10,552 nt of DNA from Parcubacteria group bacterium GW2011_GWA2_47_7 (GTDB taxonomy: Bacteria; Patescibacteriota; Minisyncoccia; Phycocordibacterales; UBA6899). Shown in pieces: positions 1-6,541 of this stretch. Made by a program: the position numbers and the translations under genes. The stretch's first letter is position 1. The number at the start of each line of letters is the position of its first letter. The stretch covers positions 1-10,552 of the forward strand of contig LCOM01000053.1 in the NCBI GenBank assembly GCA_000999395.1. The letters are read 5' to 3'. Below the pieces are notes generated by a model, which saw nothing but the letters and a program-made list of their open reading frames with translations, searched no databases and was not told where the DNA came from.

Positions 1-1
1 G

Positions 2-244
2 AGTCTTGAATTTTCGGATAATGAAACGGTCGGAGACGTGAAATATCACATCGAGTATCTCAATGAGAGTCAGGTGTGGGGAGATATCCCCGATGCGGCG
101 CTTGCGGGAAATAGCGTCGGATTTGATGCATCGCCCGTTTCCCTCCTCAACGTCGACCCCACCGTGTATTCGACCATCCGTATTCGGGCCGACCTCACGA
201 GTGTTGGCGGAAGTCCTATTGTGAACGACTGGACCATCAAGTGG
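2..244 (+). other. Domain A1, beta-sandwich-like, first copy
   Basis: Five-prime-truncated domain. It reads Y-H-I-E-Y, then W-G-D-I-P-D-A-A-L-A-G-N-S, then S-T-I-R-I-R-A, and closes with N-D-W-T-I-K-W at 224-244. The same signature order recurs in domain A2 (W-A-L-I-P-D-S-D-I-P-G-N-A, N-V-I-R-L-K, N-D-W-T-V-K-W), so the two are paralogous domains within the protein. Alternating hydrophobic residues suggest an all-beta fold. I do not recognise a named family. The start of the domain lies outside the window. Confidence 0.65.
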
Positions 245-3200
245 GGGGACAAAGTGGACACACCGACACTGTATATTCCGTTTGATAACCAGAAAGTGGC
301 GACGCGCACTCCTTACTTTGAATTTATGGCAACCGATCCTCAGTCTGATGATTTGGTTTATGAAATCCAATGGTCTACTACAGCAAATTTTGCGGCCTCG
401 ACGACGCGTAACTCCGCGTCTTCGACCAATCCGGGATTTCAGAACCTCACCATCCCTGCTGATACAAGTCCTTTTACATCCGGTTCGCGTATCCGTTTTA
501 CTATTCAAGGTGCGGACCAGCTTGCGTCTTCGACGACATATTTTTGGCGGGTGCGCGCGGTAGACCCCGGGGGTGCGGGAGTGTATTCTTTCTGGTCAGC
601 AGTACATTCACTCACGGTGGACACAACCGTGACTGTATCGACCTGGTTCCAGACGGTGAATGACCAGTTCTTGACGGACATATTGACGTCGATGCGCACG
701 TATGCAAACGGCTCGACTACCATTGCGACGACTACGGATGAGGTGATGCTCGCCTATGGGGAGGGAACAGTGCAAACACCGCGGTATCGTATTCATGATG
801 GCATTACGCTCGGGAGTGAACAGAGCGCCTTCTCCGTCGGAGCGGCCATCAACTGGGTAGTTCTCAAGGCCTCTGCGCTCGGTAATCAGTATATTCTTGG
901 GACGCTTAGTACTGACCACGACGTCAATTATCAAGTGTATGATAGCGGTGCGTGGGGAAATCTCATGGAGTTGAGTACAAACGCCCCATCGCTCCAGAGA
1001 CGGTCATTTGATGTTGCCTTTGAAACATTATCCGGGCGCGCTATCGCAGTAAGTTGTGACAGTAATCCGGATCCTGATTATCGCATTTGGGATGGGACTG
1101 CGTGGGCGACGAGCGGGACAGTTAATTTAGGATTTACCTCAAACTGTGAATGGGTGCGGTTGGCGTCGAGCCCTAAGACGAATGAAATCATCGGCGTTTT
1201 CAGAAATACGGGAAGCCAATATCAGATGCAAGTGTGGAACGCGACGACTTCAACGTGGGGTAATTCCGCGACGCAGGGTTCAATGACCGAAATCGCGCAC
1301 GAAGGAATGGCGGTTGAATATGAAGAATCGGCAAATCAGGCCATGGTCGTCACTTCCAACGGAAATAACTCAAACTTTACATGGAGAACATGGAATGGCA
1401 CTGCATGGAGTGGGACCACGAATACGACTATTGGTGACGACTTTGAATGGGGAAATTTGCGACGAAATGTTGGAAATGATCAGATGGTGCTGTGTTACGT
1501 AGATCAAGATAATGATGTCGGTGTGGTGCGCTGGAGTGGGGCTGCATGGGTCGCATACGTGGAACAAACAACTATCGGAACCGGAAGGGAGGGGAGACCG
1601 ACGGATTGTATTTTTGAAACTAAAACCGGACGAGCGAGCTACATCGTTGATGCGTATAGTCAAACAGGCGGGACATTTTATCGATTCTGGAATACAGCAG
1701 CGTGGAGCGGGCAGACAGCCCTCGCGGCCGAACCGACCACCTTTACCGACCAGCTCGTGAGAAGTTATGCTTCCGGAACCATCATGGGTCTGTTCTTTGA
1801 CCACACCGGAACAGACTACGAGTACAGTGAGTGGGGGGGGTCCGGTTGGTCAAAGACGCAGACAATCGAGACTAATTCGTCGGTCACGGCGACGCCGTAC
1901 GGAGAGCCGTTTTACATGGCTGCGCGCTATCCCGCGACCTTCGGGAATATTGTAAGCACCCCCATCGATTTTGACGATGGTGTTTCACCCGCTTGGAGTT
2001 CAGTAAGTTGGGATGTTACGAAGCCGGGGGCGAGTACGTTTACTGTACAAGTCGAATATCAAGATCAGGGGACCGGTCTATGGGCACTTATTCCCGACAG
2101 TGATATTCCTGGAAACGCTGCGGGATTTTCGACATCGCCCATCTCAATTACAAGCCTAAATTCGGTCACCTATAATGTGATTCGACTCAAGGGGAGTGCA
2201 ACGTGTGTCGCAGGAAGCTGCCCGTTCTTGAATGATTGGACTGTGAAGTGGGCTGCGGGAGTGCGGATTTCGGGTATTGCGAGACAGCACAATTTGACTT
2301 CCAATGTGACAAGCGGGACAGTAGCCGTCGCAGTCAATGGCGTGCTTCAGACGGGGAAGACTGGGGTCATTGATGCAAGTGGTAATTGGTTCATAGATAA
2401 CGTCACTATTTTTTCCGGAGGATTGCTCACTGTCTTTATTGATGGAGCCGCGGACAGTAGTGAGGCGGTAGCGGTCGCGCGCTATACTGGTCCGGGTGAT
2501 TCGGGGGGGGTGCGTCTTGCGGAGCGCTGGCTCTCAATTGGTTCTGCGTCCACGACAGGGCAGACGGTATCACTTCAGGATATTGGCCGTTATGATAATT
2601 CTGTTTCAGGCGACGAGGATATTTTCTTTGATGTCGATGACGGAGGGGATTATTTCAACTGCGTAACTGGAGTATGCCTAGACTCGAGTATCGATGCATA
2701 TTCCAATATCTTTAATCCTTCAACCACGACTGCTAAAACTATCAATACGTGGGACATGCGTACGGATGAGTATTTCTATGCTGGTGCAAACACACTTAAA
2801 GTAAACGGGAACTGGAAAAATATCGGCGGGTTTACTTCAAACGCGTCAACGATCATTTTTAATGGCACAAGTTCAACGCGTACGATTGATTCGACGAGCG
2901 CGGCAACGTCCACATTTTACAACGTGACGTTCGGCGAGAGTAGTAATGTTGCGACATGGAATTTCTCATCCGCGTTTGTTGCGACGGGTACGGTTGCAAT
3001 GAACTATGGTACGACCTCTCCGGGCATTTACGCGATGACGCTACGGGGAGACCTCACCATCGGCGCATCGGGAACATTCCTAAAGGGGACTGCGACGACG
3101 ACGTTCTCCGGGGCGACCGCAAAAACGTGGACCGATAGCACGGCTTCAAAGCAGGATTTAGGAAATATATTGATTGACGGGACAGTCAAAACCCTCACTC

Positions 3201-4996
3201 TTGGTTCGTCGGTGAAAGCGAGCGCCGTCAAAATCGGTGCTGATGATACCTTAAACGCGGGGGGAGCGAATACAATGACAGTGTTGGGTTTCTGGGAAAA
3301 TACGGGGACGTTTACAGCACAGACGGGAACAGTGACATTTGCGACGACGACCGCGAGTATGAGCATCAATCAGGGCACTTCCGATTTTTATAATCTTATT
3401 TTTAACGGTACTGGTGGGTCGTGGCGTTGGCTGAATACAAATGCAACAACGACGAATAACCTGACCATCTCCGCAGGTACCGTCACGCTTCCTGGGGGTA
3501 CGCTTTCCGTAGGAGGTTCATTTGATAATTCCGGCGGCACGTTTGTGCACAATAGCGGCGCGATACGATTTACCTCTACAGTAGCCGGGAAAAACATTCG
3601 CCTAGGTGGCTCAGATGCATCGACGGTCATTTTTGCCGGTTCGGGCGGCACGTGGAGTTTCCTCGATACAAATGCAACCGCAACACAGGATGTCACGATT
3701 CTGGCGGGAACACCGACTTTCCCAAGCGGGACATTTGCGATGGGGAGAGACTTTATTAATCAGGGCGGTGTGTTCGTGGCGAATGGTGGAACACTCAAAA
3801 TGACGTCGACGCTTGCCGGAAGGAGTATTACGCTTTTGAATTCTTCGCTCGCATCGCTCCTCATTGCGAATTCAGGGACCTTTACGATCACTGACACAAA
3901 CGCAACCGCAACTGCGGATGTTACCCTTTCTGCTGGTACGACGGTATTTCCTGCAGGAACATTTACTATTGGCGGATCGCTTTCAAACGGTGCTGTGTTT
4001 ACCGCAGGAAATCAGGTTACATTCAATGCATCTTTAGGTACAAAAACGGTGAACCCCGGTAATTCATCTTTTGCAAATGTTCGCCTCGCTCCATCATCGA
4101 CTGCAACGATAAATGTGGCGAATAATGCTACTACGAGCGATGCCTTTACTATCGCCTCAGGTAGCTTTAGTCAAGGGAGCGGAACCACACTTCATGTTGG
4201 TGGAACATTTACTAATCAAACTGGCGGAGCATCTACGACATGGACTGGGTCCACTCTTTACCTCAATTCCGGTACGACACATGACATCAACACGAAGACA
4301 ATCGGTAGCGATGCGTATGGGACGCTTAAGATTGGTGCGGGAACAAAAATCAAAATGTGGGGTTCCTCTGCAACAGCCTACGAGGTAAACGCCACTGCGT
4401 ATCTGTACTCGCAGAATCACGGAGGAGTGAATGGCGAATTGGATATTTTCGGCGCATACGCGCGGACTTCTGGAACAGAATATTGGAGTGCACAGACGGA
4501 TTTTGATGGCCGACGACGATTGACTATCGTTCAAGCGGGACATATTCGCTCACCGTGTCCAGTTCGACGATTAATGCGAATTACTATAAACTGCGCAATC
4601 TCGATGCGACCGGCCTCAATCTCACGGCATCGACGACCATTACCTCTCTTGATTTCGGCGATGTGCTTGTGTCGACCGCGGGAGGGAGTGGATTTACGAT
4701 GGCATCATCGACCGTCAATCAAAATGCGGGAATGCAAATTTTTAGAGTATCGTTCGCGACAGCAACGCCTATCAGTGCCTATAACGTTACCGAGTCTGGC
4801 GCGCCAACGGCTTCCGCATATATTCGATTTAAGGAACATTACGGGAATCTTGCCGGCGAAGATCACGACAATGACCCCGGAGGCAATCCAGGGTACATTC
4901 GCTGGGACGATAGTAATTTCGTCATTTCAATTTCTGGAACAGTTTACTCTGATGCCGGTGTCACTCCGATGGGGGCACCGACGTGTAATGACGTGA
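2..4996 (+). CDS. Giant modular surface protein, 5' segment (open at window start)
   Basis: The frame is open from base 2, so the GTG at 38 is internal and the true start lies upstream. The product is rich in Thr, Ser, Gly and Asn, and carries in order: domain A1 (2-244), a fibronectin/Ig-like domain (245-625), eight W-x-G-x-x-W repeats (626-1942), a second A domain (1943-2251), and super-module M1 (from 2261). No enzyme motif, membrane segment or signal peptide is visible. The expected location is outside the cell, supported by eight cysteines that fall in local pairs. Homology to the parallel modules ends at the D-F-D-G codons finishing at 4510. From 4511 to the TGA at 4994-4996 the frame is open only by chance and reads an Arg/Pro/Ile-rich tail of about 160 residues unlike the rest. 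The real continuation is in frame 1. Adhesin or other surface-contact role is inferred; the coding call is very secure, the function is not. Confidence 0.88.
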   Translation, partial: SLEFSDNETVGDVKYHIEYLNESQVWGDIPDAALAGNSVGFDASPVSLLNVDPTVYSTIRIRADLTSVGGSPIVNDWTIKWGDKVDTPTLYIPFDNQKVATRTPYFEFMATDPQSDDLVYEIQWSTTANFAASTTRNSASSTNPGFQNLTIPADTSPFTSGSRIRFTIQGADQLASSTTYFWRVRAVDPGGAGVYSFWSAVHSLTVDTTVTVSTWFQTVNDQFLTDILTSMRTYANGSTTIATTTDEVMLAYGEGTVQTPRYRIHDGITLGSEQSAFSVGAAINWVVLKASALGNQYILGTLSTDHDVNYQVYDSGAWGNLMELSTNAPSLQRRSFDVAFETLSGRAIAVSCDSNPDPDYRIWDGTAWATSGTVNLGFTSNCEWVRLASSPKTNEIIGVFRNTGSQYQMQVWNATTSTWGNSATQGSMTEIAHEGMAVEYEESANQAMVVTSNGNNSNFTWRTWNGTAWSGTTNTTIGDDFEWGNLRRNVGNDQMVLCYVDQDNDVGVVRWSGAAWVAYVEQTTIGTGREGRPTDCIFETKTGRASYIVDAYSQTGGTFYRFWNTAAWSGQTALAAEPTTFTDQLVRSYASGTIMGLFFDHTGTDYEYSEWGGSGWSKTQTIETNSSVTATPYGEPFYMAARYPATFGNIVSTPIDFDDGVSPAWSSVSWDVTKPGASTFTVQVEYQDQGTGLWALIPDSDIPGNAAGFSTSPISITSLNSVTYNVIRLKGSATCVAGSCPFLNDWTVKWAAGVRISGIARQHNLTSNVTSGTVAVAVNGVLQTGKTGVIDASGNWFIDNVTIFSGGLLTVFIDGAADSSEAVAVARYTGPGDSGGVRLAERWLSIGSASTTGQTVSLQDIGRYDNSVSGDEDIFFDVDDGGDYFNCVTGVCLDSSIDAYSNIFNPSTTTAKTINTWDMRTDEYFYAGANTLKVNGNWKNIGGFTSNASTIIFNGTSSTRTIDSTSAATSTFYNVTFGESSNVATWNFSSAFVATGTVAMNYGTTSPGIYAMTLRGDLTIGASGTFLKGTATTTFSGATAKTWTDSTASKQDLGNILIDGTVKTLTLGSSVKASAVKIGADDTLNAGGANTMTVLGFWENTGTFTAQTGTVTFATTTASMSINQGTSDFYNLIFNGTGGSWRWLNTNATTTNNLTISAGTVTLPGGTLSVGGSFDNSGGTFVHNSGAIRFTSTVAGKNIRLGGSDASTVIFAGSGGTWSFLDTNATATQDVTILAGTPTFPSGTFAMGRDFINQGGVFVANGGTLKMTSTLAGRSITLLNSSLASLLIANSGTFTITDTNATATADVTLSAGTTVFPAGTFTIGGSLSNGAVFTAGNQVTFNASLGTKTVNPGNSSFANVRLAPSSTATINVANNATTSDAFTIASGSFSQGSGTTLHVGGTFTNQTGGASTTWTGSTLYLNSGTTHDINTKTIGSDAYGTLKIGAGTKIKMWGSSATAYEVNATAYLYSQNHGGVNGELDIFGAYARTSGTEYWSAQTDFDGRRRLTIVQAGHIRSPCPVRRLMRITINCAISMRPASISRHRRPLPLLISAMCLCRPREGVDLRWHHRPSIKMRECKFLEYRSRQQRLSVPITLPSLARQRLPHIFDLRNITGILPAKITTMTPEAIQGTFAGTIVISSFQFLEQFTLMPVSLRWGHRRVMT
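245..625 (+). other. Fibronectin type III / Ig-like domain
   Basis: Begins with T-P-T-L-Y-I-P-F-D-N-Q, continues with P-Y-F-E-F-M-A-T-D and Y-E-I-Q-W-S-T, and ends with Y-F-W-R-V-R-A-V-D-P-G-G followed by F-W-S-A-V-H-S-L-T-V-D. The 'tyrosine-x-W-R-V-R-A-x-D' strand and the closing 'W-S' strand are typical of fibronectin III-like modules in bacterial surface and secreted proteins (family knowledge). It sits between domain A1 and the W-repeat array and probably acts as a spacer or binding module. Confidence 0.65.
626..1942 (+). repeat. Eight ~49-residue W-x-G-x-x-W repeats, propeller-like
   Basis: Eight diverged units each carry an aromatic strand followed by a turn and a Trp, in the style Y-R-I-W-D-G-T-A-W or W-R-T-W-N-G-T-A-W. 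Anchor codons lie at 785, 929, 1079, 1226, 1382, 1526, 1679 and 1823, so the spacing is 144-156 nt (48-52 residues). The first unit is the most degenerate (Y-R-I-H-D-G-I-T). Short all-beta units with this period and a conserved turn-Trp are consistent with blades of a beta-propeller, possibly eight-bladed; the fold is inference. Two cysteine pairs flank the tryptophan motifs of units three and six. Domains A1 plus Fn3 precede and A2 follows. Confidence 0.7.
1833..1840 (+). repeat. G8 homopolymer tract, first
   Basis: Eight consecutive G bases encode part of W-G-G-S in the eighth W-repeat. The frame is intact here. Tracts of this length can slip during replication, and are also a common place for sequencing or consensus errors. 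Confidence 0.85.
1943..2251 (+). other. Domain A2, second copy of the A1 domain
   Basis: Reads P-I-D-F-D-D-G, V-Q-V-E-Y-Q-D, W-A-L-I-P-D-S-D-I-P-G-N-A-A-G-F, N-V-I-R-L-K-G, then C-V-A-G-S-C and N-D-W-T-V-K-W. It matches A1 in motif order and ending. It carries a C-x4-C pair that A1 lacks; A1 has G-G-S-P at the same place, so this looks like a loop disulfide gained in one copy. It links the W-repeat array to the super-module array. Confidence 0.7.
2503..2510 (+). repeat. G8 homopolymer tract, second
   Basis: Eight consecutive G bases encode part of S-G-G-V in the head of super-module M1. The frame is intact. A G7 run at 7003-7009 and several G6 runs (for example 6408-6413) also occur within the gene. 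Confidence 0.85.
2957..4333 (+). repeat. Six ~76-residue beta repeats in M1
   Basis: Units are anchored on the aromatic/hydrophobic residue that begins W-S-F-L-D-T-N-A-T-A-T or a variant, followed by D-V-T-I-x-A-G-T, a P-x-G-T strand, G-G-x-F-x-N-x-G-G-x-F and a T-S-T-x-x-G-x-x-I turn. Anchors at 2957, 3194, 3422, 3653, 3881 and 4106 are 237, 228, 231, 228 and 225 nt apart. Short alternating strands with Thr/Asn/Gly turns suggest a right-handed beta-helix or stacked beta-solenoid (inference). The units with N-A-T motifs (3422 onward) are closest to each other. The end given is one period after the last anchor. Confidence 0.75.
4505..4519 (+). other. Frame break 1 with about 110 nt of module sequence missing
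   Basis: Upstream, frame 2 reads D-F-D-G ending at 4510. Downstream, frame 1 resumes at the T-T-I-D codons (att at 4519). From the Y-W tryptophan codon to this point M1 has 35 nt, against 147 in M2 (6692 to 6839) and 144 in M3 (9023 to 9167). The absent block corresponds to the region with R-Q-A-N-[IV]-[RK]-F. The missing length, 109 or 112 nt, is 1 modulo 3, exactly the phase needed to explain the frame change. The join lies in a short CGA-repeat stretch. Confidence 0.75.
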
Positions 4997-6402
4997 CACA
5001 AAATGTACGCGTGAAAGTAGACGGATTGGGTAATTTCGCGGCAGCGTGTAGTTCTGCAGATGGAACATTCACCGTGCCTGGAGTAAGTTTCTCCGGAGAT
5101 ACCGTTATGACGGTCTATCTAGATACCAATGGTGGGGCGAAGGCGGTTTTCGTAACTAGATCAGTTGTTGCGGATCTCGCTGGTATCAAGTTGTATCAGA
5201 ATCGTGTCATTGTGAGCCATGAAGATATTATTCCGATGACTATTGCGGGCATGAATGCATACGATGGCGGAGATGATGCAGACATTCCGTTTATTGCAAC
5301 AGTTGGTGCCCCGAGCACGCTCACGGTAAATCCTGAGACTGAGTTCTGGATCTGGACCGGAAAAACCTTTATTCCCGGGGGAAATATTACACTTAATTCT
5401 GGAGGTTCGGGAAATAACTGGGACGGCTCATTCCATGTTGATAACAATGCGGTCTTTACTGCGCAGGGGGCAGAATCACACTCCGTCGGTGGAAAATGGA
5501 CCTTAGATGCCGGTGCGACATTTATCGCCGCGTCATCGACATTTACCTTCACTGCGACGACATCCGGTAAGGCAATTACGTCTGCAAATGGTCCGGTCAC
5601 GTTTTGGAATGTGGCAATAAATGGAGTTGGTGGAGATATGTCTGTTAATGTAGATACCACAATTGGTGGGACTCTTTCAGTACTTGAAGGAACGCTCTCC
5701 GGGGCAAGCAATGTTACCGTGAACGGGACGAATCTTACTGGTGGGAACGGTGCCATTGCAATGACGGGAGGAACATTTAAATTACCTAACGGTGGAACAT
5801 TTGGCTCGGCGGTGGATTGGTCCTTTTATGACTTGTCATTTGGAACCGGGACAGTCGCCACAACGACAAAGACTGCCTCCTCGACCATTTCTATTGCTGG
5901 CGTACTCACGATACTTACCAATCACGTTCTTGATGCAGGAACTTCAACGACGTGGAAGCTTACCGGAGCAGGAACGCCGTTTATAAAAACGGGAACACTT
6001 ATTGCCAGTACGTCAGTCTTCCGTTATGAGACTACCGCAGCAACAAATGTAACGGCAGCCGATTATGCACAGCTTGAATTCACCTCGAGTGGTGCGGGTA
6101 CCCCAACTTACACTTTTCTTTCTGGCACGTTCACTACCTCAAGAGATCTGGTGGTGGGGGATAGTTCGCATGCCATCACCGTAAATGTGACGACGAATGA
6201 TCCGACGTTGAGTGTATCGCGAAATGTCATCATTACGAGTGGTGCGACATTAGACAATCAATGCGGGAAACTCCGCGTTCGGAAGTCTTATCGCGAGCAG
6301 TACTGCAGGCGGATGGACCATCGCTACAAATGCGACGACCGCAAGCGCATTTTCTATTATCGCAGCAAACAGTTTCACGCAGGCACCAGGGACGACGCTT
6401 GA
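4507..6402 (+). CDS. Giant modular surface protein, middle segment (frame-shifted continuation)
   Basis: Frame 1 is open from 4507, after a TGA at 4504-4506. Homology to the other modules begins at about 4511 with a T-T-I-D motif followed by S-S-T-I-N-A-N-Y-Y and L-R-N-L, matching the third segment at 9161-9250. The GTG at 4555 is the first start codon but has no Shine-Dalgarno sequence and lies inside this conserved block, so it is not a genuine start. The segment holds the end of super-module M1 with its D-N-D-P-G-G-N-P-G linker, then the first half of M2: the I-S-G-T-V-Y head at 4930, the L-Y-Q-N-R-V-I-V motif near 5191, and three repeats of about 76 residues anchored at 5638, 5857 and 6109. 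After about 6253 the frame gives a basic, Cys/Arg/Tyr-rich tail (about 49 residues) foreign to the family, ending at the TGA at 6400-6402; the true continuation is in frame 2. Read this as part of one gene with the segments before and after. Confidence 0.8.
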   Translation, partial: WPTTIDYRSSGTYSLTVSSSTINANYYKLRNLDATGLNLTASTTITSLDFGDVLVSTAGGSGFTMASSTVNQNAGMQIFRVSFATATPISAYNVTESGAPTASAYIRFKEHYGNLAGEDHDNDPGGNPGYIRWDDSNFVISISGTVYSDAGVTPMGAPTCNDVTQNVRVKVDGLGNFAAACSSADGTFTVPGVSFSGDTVMTVYLDTNGGAKAVFVTRSVVADLAGIKLYQNRVIVSHEDIIPMTIAGMNAYDGGDDADIPFIATVGAPSTLTVNPETEFWIWTGKTFIPGGNITLNSGGSGNNWDGSFHVDNNAVFTAQGAESHSVGGKWTLDAGATFIAASSTFTFTATTSGKAITSANGPVTFWNVAINGVGGDMSVNVDTTIGGTLSVLEGTLSGASNVTVNGTNLTGGNGAIAMTGGTFKLPNGGTFGSAVDWSFYDLSFGTGTVATTTKTASSTISIAGVLTILTNHVLDAGTSTTWKLTGAGTPFIKTGTLIASTSVFRYETTAATNVTAADYAQLEFTSSGAGTPTYTFLSGTFTTSRDLVVGDSSHAITVNVTTNDPTLSVSRNVIITSGATLDNQCGKLRVRKSYREQYCRRMDHRYKCDDRKRIFYYRSKQFHAGTRDDA

Positions 6403-6541
6403 AGTGAGGGGGGTATTCTCTAACGCAATTGGCGGTGCCGCTACGACTTGGGCGAATTCAACGCTCTATTTGAATTCCGGAACCGCATATGAGGTTAATG
6501 CATCAACAACCGGTGCAGATATCTATGCAACGCTTCAGGTT
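5638..6541 (+). repeat. Four diverged ~76-residue beta repeats in M2
   Basis: Anchors at 5638 (M-S-V-N-V-D-T-T), 5857 (A-T-T-T-K-T-A-S), 6109 (Y-T-F-L-S-G-T-F-T-T-S) and 6314 (W-T-I-A-T-N-A-T-T). Spacings are 219, 252 and 205 nt, so this set is less regular than M1 or M3. The 205-nt interval contains the frame break near 6253. Identity to the other sets is mostly in hydrophobic pattern, except at the 6109 and 6314 anchors where motif matches are clear. The end is one period after the last anchor. Confidence 0.6.
6248..6258 (+). other. Frame break 2 inside the M2 repeat array
   Basis: Frame 1 reads I-I-T-S-G-A-T-L-D up to 6255 and then becomes foreign (Cys/Arg/Tyr-rich). Frame 2 begins after the TAG at 6251-6253 with T-I-N-A-G-N-S-A-F-G-S-L, which matches V-N-P-G-N-S-S-F-A-N-V in M1. 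The anchor interval containing the break is 205 nt; at the usual 228 nt this implies 23 nt missing, which is 2 modulo 3 as the frame requires. A single inserted base, for example the G at 6253, would also restore the frame, so the lesion size is not settled. Confidence 0.65.

Larger units (their letters stand above)
2261..4914 (+). repeat. Super-module M1 (first of three tandem super-repeats)
   Basis: Starts with V-R-I-S-G-I-A and a diverged head that includes L-A-E-R-W-L-S-I-G, D-I-F-F-D-V-D-D-G-G-D and a C-V-T-G-V-C pair. Six beta-rich repeats follow, with anchors at 2957, 3194, 3422, 3653, 3881 and 4106. After these come A-R-T-S-G-T-E-Y-W (Trp codon 4484), D-F-D-G, a break at about 4510, T-T-I-D (att at 4519), N-A-N-Y-Y-K-L-R-N-L and the linker D-N-D-P-G-G-N-P-G-Y-I-R-W-D-D-S. 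It is the longest module because it has two more 76-residue units than M2 or M3. Its head is also the most diverged. It spans two reading frames. Confidence 0.8.

Noticed and set aside
4555..4557. GTG as a genuine start of a separate gene
   Set aside because: No Shine-Dalgarno sequence precedes it, and conserved module residues continue upstream in the same frame.
4511..4996. C-terminal tail of about 160 residues on the first segment
   Set aside because: Composition changes sharply to Arg/Pro/Ile/Cys while frame 1 over the same bases matches the conserved module; the tail is an out-of-frame shadow.
5196..5756. 186-codon open frame on the - strand, and other shorter antisense frames
   Set aside because: It lies fully opposite a conserved module, is Pro/Val-rich as expected from the complement of Gly/Thr codons, and shows no recognisable motif or ribosome binding site.
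6268..6276. Slippery-like GGGAAAC heptamer near break 2 as a programmed -1 frameshift
   Set aside because: The frame change needed is +1 (frame 1 to 2), the heptamer is phased for frame 2, and family sequence is already in frame 2 before it, from about 6254.
6400..6402. TGA read as Gly (Gracilibacteria/Absconditabacteria code)
   Set aside because: This TGA is at the end of an out-of-frame tail. No in-frame TGA occurs in the true coding segments, so the standard code fits.
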